Shown here in pieces: positions 10,550-18,048 of a DNA stretch of 20,673 bases. Made by a program: the position numbers and the translations under genes. The DNA comes from Rhodocollybia butyracea. Lineage: Eukaryota > Basidiomycota > Agaricomycetes > Agaricales > Omphalotaceae. The stretch covers positions 1 through 20,673 of the forward strand of contig JADNRY010000956.1 of the NCBI GenBank assembly GCA_015501585.1, in the 5' to 3' direction. The number at the start of each line of letters is the position of its first letter. Position 1 is the first letter of the stretch. The notes under the pieces are model-generated. The model had not been told where the DNA came from, did not search any database, and worked only from the letters and a program-made list of their open reading frames with translations.

Positions 10550-10970
10550 ATGTCCAGACCTCCCATTGCCTCTGGTAACCATCTCCTAGATTGAGTTCTG
10601 CATAACTCCAGAGGGATGGGATGAACTGGGGAAACATATGGCTGGTGCGACTGCGAACCAAGACGGTCATGGACTGAAGGTCCTTGTTGACGACTCCTGT
10701 TTCTCCGGTTCTCATAATGGTAGATGGTGCAGCCGCTGGAACGGCTGTTATTTTGGCGCTCATTCGTTCAACTCTGTAGCTCAAGTTTTCCCCTAGTACA
10801 AATAACTGTGCCGAACTTTATGCTGTTGAATGCACAAGGCACACTGCATCGGATCCTCGAAATATGAACAGATATTATTCATCGTGCTTTCCAATCATGT
10901 CAGGCATGTTGGAATGACAGATACAAGGCGGTTGTTTTCGGTCCTCATGGCTCCTTCCTCCTTCTCTTTA
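10550..10970 (+). pseudogene. RNase H-like gene, copy A, broken
   Basis: RNase H cuts the RNA strand of RNA/DNA hybrids, using a conserved Asp-Glu-Asp set of residues. Aligning the four copies by eye gives the ancestral order: start MSRPP.ASGN, then W-C-D-C-E-P-T-D, KVLVDGSC with the first catalytic Asp, AAAGAGVYFG, TNN.AELYAV with the Glu, and RILEVSTD with the next Asp. In copy A the DGSC motif has become D-D-S-C (10689-10700), AELYAV is intact (10810-10827), and the final Asp motif reads RILEI-stop-TD. Stops and frameshifts occur throughout, and the C-terminal third of a normal RNase H is not seen. No reverse transcriptase or endonuclease is nearby, so it is a stand-alone type and not a retrotransposon domain. 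Confidence 0.72.
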
Positions 10971-11360
10971 AGTCGTCGGTAAATCACTGGTACTCCTGCC
11001 AGCTCTTCAGTGTCTCAGCGAGCCATAAATCCAGGGGGCCGGCTATGTAGTAGGACTCATCTTACCAGGCTTACATCATCTTTTGGTAGGTGTGATGTCG
11101 AGGTGCGACCTGGATGAGAGCGCTGCTACTTGACCTATTTGAGTATTGTTTGCTGCTCAGCCCTCAGGCTTCTCAGGTGTGACAATATTCTATGACTTTC
11201 AAAGAGGTTAGTGCCATGTCAGGCGTGTTGAATCTGTCAAAGCTACAAAGCAATTGTTTTGAGCCACCCTCCCTCTCTCATAATCCTCCTCTCCTTGTCC
11301 TCAAGTCATTGGTATATCACCGATACTTTTGCCCAGCTCTTCAATGTCCTCAGCGAGCCG
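10896..11360. repeat. partial internal duplication in copy A
   Basis: About 135 bases from 10896 (CATGTCAGGCATGTTGGAAT, through CAGCTCTTCAGTGTCTCAGC) recur from 11215 to 11360 with substitutions and a short insertion. About 190 unrelated bases separate the copies. Copies B and C have the block once. The duplication covers the end of the RNase H gene and the start region of the membrane-protein gene, so only the second copy leads into a usable ATG (11344). Confidence 0.7.
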
Positions 11361-12407
11361 TATGTTCCTGGTCCTCGCTATCCTATACCATGTGTCTTGC
11401 ATATCCTGGCTTTCTCTTATCGCTATCCCAGGAAATCCGTTTCAAACATATCATTCACGGTAATATGGGAGCGCGATTCGACTGATCCCACTGTCTTCGC
11501 TCTAGGCCAGCAGCTAGAGGACTCACCGACGCGAATTTTCAGGAAGCGGAATTTTTTGCGAATATAAGTGGAACAGGACAATCGGTCGATACGCAGGCCG
11601 TCAATTTGACCGTGAAGGATTCTGGGTATGTATCAAAGTTTTTTTCTGAAGGTGGATGTTAATATACACCTTCGATTTACTTAGAACTTTTATCATATAC
11701 GGACTGGTGATGGTTGGCCTGGTTTTTGCACAATGTTTGTATTATGTTGAAATCTCCTCTCTAGAATACGACAAGTACATTCTACATCAGTTCCCACCTT
11801 TGTTATCCTTAGTCCTGCTCAAGCCACAAGCACAACGTCAATTCGGCTGAAACGTGGGACCACGATATATAAATATTCAATGAAAATTATTATCTGATAG
11901 TACTGGCAGATACTAGGGACATCGTTTCCATTGACCCCAACGTCTACAACGTCTACAACTTCTATAAAGCTCCGCGGCAGTACTCTACCGGCTCAGCCTC
12001 TACTTCCGAGGCTTCCCGAGGCAAGCTCTACTAGTTAAGGGAAGAGTACAGGTGCGTATATTTTCTTTTTTTTTCGAGAGAGTATTATCCACTGACTTGA
12101 ATCAGCCCAGACAGGCGTGATTATTGGAGGTGTTATAGAGGTCTTGTTGCGCTTAGCATCATATCATCTATATGTGGATGTGGCGGGGGACGTTCCGTTT
12201 CGTTTTCGGTTAATGTGTAGTTTCAGTTTTCAGTCGCTGGAATTTTTGTTTTGGTTGGATTTCGGTTTCGGGTGCGGCTTTTGGTTGTTGAAAGTTTTTT
12301 CGGTTTTCAGTTCTCGTACGCCGGATTTGTGCAATTCAAATGCGGACCGGCTGGCAGTGAACATCGATTTAGGCCCATACATGGGAAGAGTTTGCAGACT
12401 ATTATAG
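11344..12407 (+). pseudogene. signal-peptide/STP-rich single-pass membrane protein, copy A, broken
   Basis: This homologue of the genes at 15190 and 18709 starts MSSASRMFLVLAIL. A secretion signal is followed in the family by NISFPVIWERDSTDPTVF, LGQQLEDS, a GIFANISGT block and VNLTV.DSG; in copy A these lie in different frames. Intron 11626-11684 (GTATGT, TTACTTAG) and a second near 11704-11764 resemble those of the other copies. A short Thr/Ser/Pro-rich stalk follows, then intron 12052-12105 and a hydrophobic exon with GVIIGGVI. The layout is typical of fungal Mid2/SKG6-like surface proteins, but that is analogy of layout only. Several frameshifts make it non-functional as read. It lies directly downstream of RNase H copy A, same strand. 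Confidence 0.6.
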
Positions 12408-12410
12408 TGT

Positions 12411-12812
12411 CGGTCGGGTAATTGCAGAAGTCCTGTGGGCTTGTAGCCTGTCAGCCGAAATTGATTGTTCCCGTGACGCGCTGTTCCTAAATGGGACCAC
12501 GTCGGTGATACTGCTGGCACTACTACCACTACTACTTAGATGCCCAAATTTGAAAAAGCCTCTTGGAACGCTCTTGAATTTGACTCACAAGCTGTCTTTT
12601 TTTCCCACCAAGCTTATGATGTCTCAATGAGCTGCCGAACCTATCCACACTACTAACCTTTGCTGGCTTTGTATACGGATGAGCAACCTTACTACTTCAC
12701 CGCAGAGGTGAAATCCCTAGGACCTAAGTAACCTTTGGCACATTTGGACCAGCCCTCCTTAAAATTTTTTATGGCAGAGTAATGCTGCTTCAAATCTTAA
12801 TGCAGACGTAAA
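12411..12812. other. spacer left of the LTR element, no gene seen
   Basis: Between cassette A and the LTR element no gene, RNA gene or element terminus is recognised. A short CACTACTACCACTACTACT tract (about 12520-12538) may be a remnant of a Ser/Thr-type coding repeat. The 99-codon minus frame at 12230-12529 overlaps the low-complexity tail of the preceding gene and looks like a shadow. Confidence 0.5.
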
Positions 12813-12817
12813 TACTA
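12813..12817. repeat. target-site duplication TACTA, left
   Basis: TACTA directly precedes the 5' LTR and is repeated at 14433-14437 directly after the 3' LTR. A 5-base duplication is the usual footprint of LTR-retrotransposon integrase. Confidence 0.93.
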
Positions 12818-12982
12818 TGTTGGATATTTATCCTGGGCTGCTCAATCAAGGCTGTGGACAAACACATATATACAAATGATGTGTAACTACAACCTTGATA
12901 ACAATCTAATAGTAGTCTTGAACCGCCATCTCAGAGCCATCTCAGAGCCATCTAAGAGTCTAGGAGTCTTTATTAACCAACA
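12818..12982 (+). repeat. 5' LTR (165 bases)
   Basis: It starts TGTTGG and ends CCAACA, a perfect 6-base terminal inversion with the canonical TG...CA ends. A TATATA box lies at 12867-12872. An 11-base unit GCCATCTCAGA occurs three times in a row at 12925-12957, the last copy with one change. These are the likely promoter and R/U5 parts of a compact LTR. Confidence 0.95.
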
Positions 12983-12996
12983 GGTTATGGGCCCCG
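12983..12996 (+). other. primer-binding site, initiator tRNA-Met half-molecule type
   Basis: GGTTATGGGCCCCG directly abuts the 5' LTR. Its complement contains GGGCCCATAACC, which is the anticodon stem and CAT anticodon loop region of eukaryotic initiator tRNA-Met. Priming from an internal, cleaved tRNA-iMet fragment instead of its 3' end is known for Drosophila copia and some fungal copia elements. Confidence 0.8.
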
Positions 12997-13123
12997 TGTC
13001 CACACTATACATCTAGGAGTTTTATTCATCATCTAGGAGCTTTACTTTTCACCCAATCACTCAATCTCACTCATTTCATCATCCCATCCCCAATCCCTTT
13101 TCAACGACTCATATTCATTCACT

Positions 13124-14218
13124 ATGGCCACACTTTCAGCTCTTCTTAATCTTGGAAGGAACATTCCCCTACTTTCCACTACAAATGCTGATGACTGGAG
13201 CAACTGGAAAGAGGATGTTCTGCAAATGGTGCTTAGTGCAGATGGTCAGAGCGCCAAGATTGCCACAGGGTTGACTTCACGTCCATCAGAGGCTGCTGAT
13301 GCCAAGGAATGGGATCGACTCAACTCACAGGCTGCGTCCATCATTAAATCCCTCACTAATCGAGACTGCCGAAACATCTACAAGGATAAGACAAATGCTT
13401 CCGAAATCTGGAGTGCACTTGTCTCCTATTTTGAAAAATCATCATTTTCCTCACGTTCAGCTACACGTGCTGCCTATCACCGCATTAGCATGATCCGCTT
13501 AAACCAACCAAAGTCTATCTTGATGCTTTGGATGATATGCGTGCTCGTCTTCAGGCACTACTCCCTTCCGGTGAAACAATCTCTGATAGTTATCACAAGG
13601 ATATCATGCTCCAGAACTTCATTCATCATTCGAGGCCTGGAAAACATCTCTTCTCGCCCAACCTACTGGCGAGCCCAATCTTAAAACTGCCGCACTGTTC
13701 TTGAGAGTGCTATGGTTTCATTTGACCCTGAGAAGAGAGCCGATGAAATTTTAGATGGGATTAATAACCCATCTGAACCATCCTCCCGTGTAGAGGCTGC
13801 TCATGCTTATGCTACAGCTTTCCGAAAGGGAAGTAAAGGAGGAAGTCGGAATGGATCTGGTACTAGGGAAAGTTTTAGTGGTAGAGGGGGAGGAAGAGGG
13901 GGAGCTTCCAATGGAAGCGGCCATGAAGATGGACAAGGATTTATAGACAGTCGCGGAAATCGCTGGTGCGATATGTCTATGGATGGCTGTCACCGTTGTG
14001 GAGGTATGTCGCACAAGGCTTCTAACTGTGTCAAGGACATGCCAGAGGAAGTCAAGCACTGGTGTCTTAACCGCACATATGACACTGCGCACATCACTCA
14101 CAATCCTCCCAATAACATCTCTTCACATTTCATTGCTCCTATTGATACTTATGGTTTTTCTGCTCATCCTACTTGTCCACCCTTTGAAGAGGAGGAGTAT
14201 ATTGATTTTCATGCTTGA
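13124..14218 (+). CDS. copia-type Gag with CCHC zinc knuckle; three frame breaks
   Basis: Gag packages element RNA into virus-like particles. The ATG has good context (CACTATGG). The N-terminal part (13124 to about 13510) has the copia-Gag pattern D-D-W-S-N-W-K-E-D, IIKSL, K-T-N-A-S-E-I-W and a following FEKSS. The C-terminal part starts in the same frame at about 13700, has a basic Gly/Arg-rich stretch (GRGGGRGG), and then a knuckle C-H-R-C-GGMS-H-KASN-C, a perfect CX2CX4HX4C (13988-14029). It ends IDFHA. Between them the frame shifts back by one base three times, near 13512, 13626 and 13698. Each intermediate frame is clean and reads as Gag (for example YLDALDDMRARLQALLPSGE), and the three losses sum to a codon. 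Either the copy carries three 1-base deletions or the sequence does. No protease follows. Confidence 0.9.
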
Positions 14219-14256
14219 TTATATTTATAGCTTAGGGGGAGCTCTCTTTGTTTCGC

Positions 14257-14266
14257 AGAGGGGGAG
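14257..14266 (+). other. polypurine tract
   Basis: AGAGGGGGAG immediately precedes the TGTTGG of the 3' LTR, the position of the plus-strand DNA primer in LTR elements. A second purine run (GGGGGAG) lies at 14235-14241. Confidence 0.88.
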
Positions 14267-14432
14267 TGTTGGATATTTATCCTGGGCTGCTCAATCAAGG
14301 CTGTGGACAAACACATATATACAAATGATGTGTAACTACAACCCTTGATAACAATCTAATAGTAGTCTTGAACCGCCATCTCAGAGCCATCTCAGAGCCA
14401 TCTAAGAGTCTAGGAGTCTTTATTAACCAACA
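14267..14432 (+). repeat. 3' LTR (166 bases)
   Basis: Identical to the 5' LTR except for one extra C in the run at about 14341-14344. It keeps the same TGTTGG/CCAACA ends, TATA box and 11-base triplicate (14375-14407). Confidence 0.95.
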
Positions 14433-14437
14433 TACTA
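14433..14437. repeat. target-site duplication TACTA, right
   Basis: The right copy of the 5-base target duplication, exactly adjoining the 3' LTR. Confidence 0.93.
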
Positions 14438-14700
14438 ACCATGTTATTGGCAAAAACAAAGAGTAGTCGTTCTCCTATGTTCTCAGGGTTTGCTGAGAGC
14501 GAGTTACTGGGATCTACAGAATAGATGTCAAATGACATGCCAGATAGGATTCGCTAGGATTAGTGTAAACTGAGTCACATAGACTGCTATTATCACATGT
14601 TAATAACTGCTTTTAACTCACTGTAACAGGCCTCTGAAGATCAAACGTTCATAGCAGTGAACGTTATTAAGACCTTTTCCAGTTAGCACCACCCTACTAG
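14438..14700. other. spacer before cassette B, with a perfect hairpin
   Basis: No gene is seen. A perfect 8-base inverted repeat AACGTTCA/TGAACGTT with a 6-base loop lies at 14644-14665, about 55 bases before the RNase H start of copy B. The cassette leader found in copies A, C and D is missing here. Confidence 0.5.
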
Positions 14701-14720
14701 CTATCAATAGGGAAACATAA

Positions 14721-15170
14721 ATGTCCAGACTCCCACTGCCTCTGGTAATGCACCTGGACCACCTCTCAGATCAAGTTCTGCAGGCTGCATAGCTCCCAGG
14801 GGAACGGGGGTTATTCCTATACGGTGGCTGGTGCGACTGTGAACCGACGGACGGTCATGGACTGAAGGTGCTTGTTGACGGCTCCTGTTCTCTCCTGTTA
14901 CATAATGGCTAGATGAGTGCAGCCACTGGAGCGGGTGCCTATTTTGGAACGCTCATGAGTTGAGCTCTGCAGCTGTAGTTTTCCCCGACAGATAATTCTG
15001 CCGAACTTTATGCTGTTAAACGCCCAAGGCACCGTGCATCTCGAACTATCAAGATTCAACAGATGTTATTCATGCTTAGTGCTTAGTGCTTGTTTTTACA
15101 GCTTTAAAATCATGTCGGGGATGTTGGAATGTCAGTTATAAGGCGACTGTTTTGTCCTCAAGTCGTCAGT
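14721..15170 (+). pseudogene. RNase H-like gene, copy B, broken
   Basis: The ATG at 14721 follows the conserved GGAAACATAA leader. This copy has the best-preserved first catalytic motif: VDGSC is intact at 14874-14888, and AELYAV is intact at 15000-15017. Between them the AGAGVYFG block is present but frame-broken (GAGCGGGTGCCTATTTTGG at about 14928-14946). The last Asp motif is garbled around 15040-15065. Frameshifts after the start and within the body prevent a single reading. The cassette is truncated on its left and lacks the leader seen in A, C and D. The membrane-protein gene follows at 15190 with almost no spacer. Confidence 0.72.
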
Positions 15171-15189
15171 AAACACCAGTACTCCTACA

Positions 15190-16063
15190 ATGTCCTCAGC
15201 GAGCCGTATGTTCTTGGCCCTCGCTACCTTATCCCATGCTGTCTTGAATATCCTGGCTTTCTCTCTCGCCATCCCAGCAGATCCCGTTTCAAACATATCA
15301 TTCCCGGTAATCTGGGAGCGCGATTCGACTGATCCTACTGTCTTCTCTCGGGTCAGCAGCTCGAGGACTCATCGACGGGCCAATTTTCAGGAGGCGGAAT
15401 TTTTGCGAATATAAGTGGAACACAGGGACAATCAGTCAGTCCGCAGGCCGTCAATTTGACTGTGAACGACTCTGGGTATGTTTAAAAGTCTTTTCGGAGC
15501 TCGGTGGATGTTAAATAGCCTTCAATGGTCTACTTAGAACTTTCGTCATATACGGACTGGTGATAGGGTTGGCTCAGTTTTTGCACCAATGTTTGTATTA
15601 TGTTGATATCTCCTTCATCTAGAACCGCGACAAGTACATTCTACACCAGTCCCACCTTTGTTGTCCTTGGTCCTGCCCAAGCAGCAAGCACAATTTCGTC
15701 AATCCGGCTGAAACGTAGGACCACGCTATCCAGGGAAAATATTATCTGACAGTACTGGCAGATACCTAGGACATCGTTTCCATTGACCCCGACATCTACA
15801 ACTTCCATACCAAGCTCCCCGACCAGTACCTCTACCTCTAACAGCTTGGCCTCTACTCCAGAGGCTTCCCCGACAAGCTCTACTAAATCAGGGAAGAGTA
15901 CCAAGTGCGTTCTTTTTCAAGAGAGTGTTATCCACACTAACTTGAAATCAGAAATAAGATAGGCGACATCATTGGCGATGTTATAGCAGGTCTCATTGCG
16001 CTTAGCGTCTTGCTGTTCCTGGTAGGATTTTTGTTCTCAGCTTGCTGTAGGCATCATTGGTAG
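15190..16063 (+). pseudogene. signal-peptide/STP-rich single-pass membrane protein, copy B
   Basis: The best-preserved copy of this family. Exon 1 starts MSSASRMFLALATL, a good secretion signal ending near SLAIPA, then VSNISFPVIWERDSTDPTVF. One base is missing near 15348, where the frame leaves LGQQLEDS; the GGGIFANISGTQGQS and VNLTVNDSG blocks follow in another frame. Introns are visible at 15476-15537 (GTATGT...TACTTAG), about 15562-15624 (GTGATAGG...TCATCTAG) and 15905-15951 (GTGCGT...AAATCAG). A Ser/Thr/Pro-rich stalk precedes the last intron. The final exon gives a clear membrane span, VIAGLIALSVLLFLVGFLF, followed by SACCRHHW and a stop at 16061-16063. A surface sensor-like or adhesive role would be typical of this layout but is not shown. 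It lies directly downstream of RNase H copy B. Confidence 0.65.
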
Positions 16064-16857
16064 GGTTTGGCTGCTTAAGGAATTTTAGGTATGCCTCGAT
16101 GTATAAACTCTTTCATAGTCTGTGTAGATTCCCAAATGACGGGGCGAGTGTTGTGATTGAAAGTTTTGAATTGATAACAGCTGTAATCGGTACTATTCGG
16201 AAATAAATAGAGAACCCGGCCACCTGATCCAGAACAGGGAACAAACAGCTTTCACAGTAAATTTTGCAGCCCAGAAATGCACAAACGCACGGAGCCGTGA
16301 GTGACGCATCAATTGATCTGCCGCTGCCGATGCGATTCAAAATTCCCAGATGCTCTTCCACCGGCAACCGGCATCCTCAACACCTCATTTTCGTCCTCAC
16401 AGATGTAGATTGTTAGCTATGGATCTCAGTTTGGCTTTCATATCATGCAGAGGATCGGTGTGGGATCTTTTGGAGTACAGTAAACGGGCGAGGGGATGTG
16501 AGTCGGGAAATGTGTGGTGAGTCTGGTTGCCACTCGTTGTCGCTGTTGTTCGATTTCTAAGGCTGCGTGTATATCCAGAATGTCTGTAGCTGTGGTAGAC
16601 TCCTGTAATCGGTTGTGCTGCTTGGCGCTGAATGGAAATGAGACGGCGCTAATCTCCCACCTGTTCTTGTACGTGTTTGTACAGTGTCCGCTGATACAAC
16701 ATCCGCAGTAATCCTTTGGCCTTGTAAATTTGACGTATGTGGCTCACCACCACGCCACTTTTCCAGCCATCGGAATTGTACTTACCATCCATCTGCTTCC
16801 CCGATGCTCTTTCCACCTCAAGCCGCTATCCATCAACGTGCCCAGAAACCTCGAAGA
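16064..16857. other. unique insert between cassette B and the RRM relic
   Basis: This stretch has no match elsewhere in the window. The plus strand shows only short frames. On the minus strand a 101-codon frame lies at 16438-16743 (separate entry), and an 84-codon frame from an ATG runs 16367-16113. The latter starts MPVEEHLGILNRIGSGRS and has no recognisable domain. Confidence 0.45.
16438..16743 (-). CDS. open frame without ATG, possible exon, unknown
   Basis: The minus frame is open for 101 codons between stops but has no usable ATG, so it could only be an internal or terminal exon. It begins with a Cys-rich patch, DYCGCCISGHC, after FTRPK. A more ordinary soluble stretch follows, including LDIHAALEIEQQRQRVATRL, and it stops at 16440-16438. 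A GTAAGT lies upstream on the same strand (about 16785-16780) and could be the donor of a preceding intron. I recognise no family. At this length chance remains plausible. Confidence 0.22.
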   Translation of the reverse strand, partial: ATYVKFTRPKDYCGCCISGHCTNTYKNRWEISAVSFPFSAKQHNRLQESTTATDILDIHAALEIEQQRQRVATRLTTHFPTHIPSPVYCTPKDPTPILCMI

Positions 16858-16860
16858 GTT

Positions 16861-17127
16861 CTTCTACTTTCGACACTTTGATTCGTCTTTTTCTTCTGTG
16901 CAGGGTTCACCTCCGCCTAGACCCTTATGGGTAGCGCCGGTAACGCTTCCCTCGAGTGTCGGTTGAGGAAAGAAGCGCAAGTTAGTGATCGGCGGGGTGG
17001 AGGAGGACACGGCTGCGGTTCAGGCAGCGAAACGGTAGTGCGAGGCTGAGTGGCAGCAAAATGGGAACTTGATTGTTGATTGGAGGAGTAGAAGCGTAAC
17101 GTTGATGATGTGGTGAATGGTTTTCCT
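16861..17127 (+). pseudogene. relic of the 3' end of the RRM gene
   Basis: Closely similar to 8284-8600. Shared words include CTTCTACTTTCGACACTTT, GGAAAGAAGCGCAAG, GAGTGGCAGCAAAATGG and TTGATTGGAGGAGTAGAAGC. It covers the RRM-like C-terminus up to the donor of the last intron. Here the first strand is K-L-V-I-G-G-V-E-E-D-T-A-A, in frame, which suggests what the parent gene should read at its break near 8450. Deletions (for example in the KQWCESFGEV helix) and lost frame make it a pseudogene. Homology then jumps to the equivalent of about 9805, so about 1.2 kb of the parental 3' flank is missing. Confidence 0.85.
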
Positions 17128-17144
17128 TTGCGCAAGCTGCCCGC

Positions 17145-17385
17145 CATTTTCGGCCAGATACAGTGTTTATCGATCCAGGTCTTGGACGTCGGTGGTCGGA
17201 AGAAGCGTCCTCATCGATAATCTGGTTCAAGTACCTGTGTCGTCGATCTGGGTTCTCACTTCTACTGCTCGCAGCATGAGTTTCAACTTCATCGTCTACA
17301 CGAGGCTTTTATTCTACAACTTTTAATTAAAGATCGTCGTTCTTCTCCCCAGGGCCTCAAATGCTTCTTAGAGACTGGCAGACAA
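17145..17385. repeat. diverged repeat segment, second copy
   Basis: Matches 9813-10050 (see that entry). It directly follows the RRM relic and precedes the cassette C leader. Confidence 0.75.
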
Positions 17386-17540
17386 TGATTGGCCTAACCG
17401 CAGCTGCACCATCGTTCTTCAAAAGATATTTAGAAAAAATGTTTTGGCAAGGTTCATGATGAATACAGCAACTAGGGGTAAAAAAGCTGTGGTACGCCAA
17501 TGTCTAGAGTAGGAGAGCGATACTGATAAAGACTTACAGA

Positions 17541-17746
17541 GCCAAAACGTAGAGGCAGATATTTGAACCTGTGATAGGCATCGTAGTAGCGAACGACAAT
17601 GTCATTCCATTCGCGTCCATAGGATTGCCAAAAAACGCAGCAGGCCCTACTGACTTCTTCAGATGGGACAGCTTCAGTGACCCCCCCTCGCTTGCTCTTA
17701 CCCTGCCCAAGTTGACCTCGGTAGCTCTTTTTCTGAGCTTCTCTTG
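17541..17746 (+). other. exon-like segment in the cassette leader, unknown product
   Basis: A 3' splice-like TTACAG ends at 17539 and a GTATGT donor-like site starts at 17747. Between them one frame is open except for a TAG at 17550-17552. In copy D the equivalent codon is AAG, giving AKTKRQISELVMGIVV. After the TAG, copy C reads VIGIVVANDNVIPFASIGL, then PKNAAGPTDFFRWDSF and a hydrophobic end. The cross-copy agreement suggests a real exon of a third gene in the cassette or a 5' exon of the RNase H gene. Copy A has deleted most of it. I recognise no domain. Confidence 0.4.
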
Positions 17747-18048
17747 GTATGTCTTTGTTCCCGTCTACTTTCTTCGAATCGCTTTATATGCAAGGGATTG
17801 AGTTATTTATTTGTCTGATTCCTGATGCATGATGGTCTGTATCTTGACTCAAATGATTCCCTGTTCAGTTCTGTCTTGATTGGTTTTTTCTCCCTCACTT
17901 CTCGGGCTTTTTCGTTAGCCGCTTTCTCCCCAGTGTTGTTTCGGCTGTTTTCAGCAAGTTCTTTACCTCTTTTTACTTATTATGCAGTATGTACATCCTT
18001 TCTCGGAATGCCCTACCATCTAACTTGGCCATCAACAGGTAAACATAA

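Larger units (their letters stand above)
10190..12410 (+). repeat. tandem cassette copy A
   Basis: This is the first copy of a unit that recurs at about 14700-16063, 17385-19840 and 19850-window end. Order: a leader with AACCGCAGC and CCAAAACGTAGAGGCAG, an RNase H-like gene from 10550, and a membrane-protein gene from 11344. Relative to copy C it lacks about 330 bases of leader (C 17572-17908) but has an extra ~320-base partial duplication between the two genes. Copies differ by many substitutions as well as indels, so the duplication is not recent. Confidence 0.8.
12818..14432 (+). mobile_element. gag-only non-autonomous Ty1/copia-type LTR element
   Basis: A 1615-base element with every cis feature of an LTR retrotransposon: LTRs 12818-12982 and 14267-14432, target duplication TACTA, primer-binding site 12983-12996, a leader, one gag gene with a zinc knuckle, and a polypurine tract 14257-14266. 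The internal region is only 1284 bases. Gag ends about 50 bases before the 3' LTR, and there is no trace of protease, integrase, reverse transcriptase or RNase H. The LTRs differ by a single base (CC versus CCC), so insertion was recent and pol must have come from another element. The structure matches what is called TR-GAG in plants. It sits between cassettes A and B; removing it restores A-to-B spacing of about 2.55 kb, close to C-to-D. Confidence 0.94.

Noticed and set aside
10550..10970. RNase H domain as part of a LINE or LTR polymerase
   Set aside because: No reverse transcriptase, endonuclease or integrase motif flanks any of the four copies. The start region and motif order fit a stand-alone RNase H gene.
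12700..12730. AGAGGTGAAATCCCTAGG resembling a small-subunit rRNA segment
   Set aside because: Only a short resemblance with no rRNA context on either side; treated as chance.
12925..12957. Three short spaced repeats as a CRISPR-like array
   Set aside because: They are 11-base contiguous units inside an LTR, with no spacers, in a fungal sequence.
13751..14101. 116-codon minus-strand ORF
   Set aside because: Antisense to the zinc-knuckle half of gag, which is strongly supported on the plus strand.
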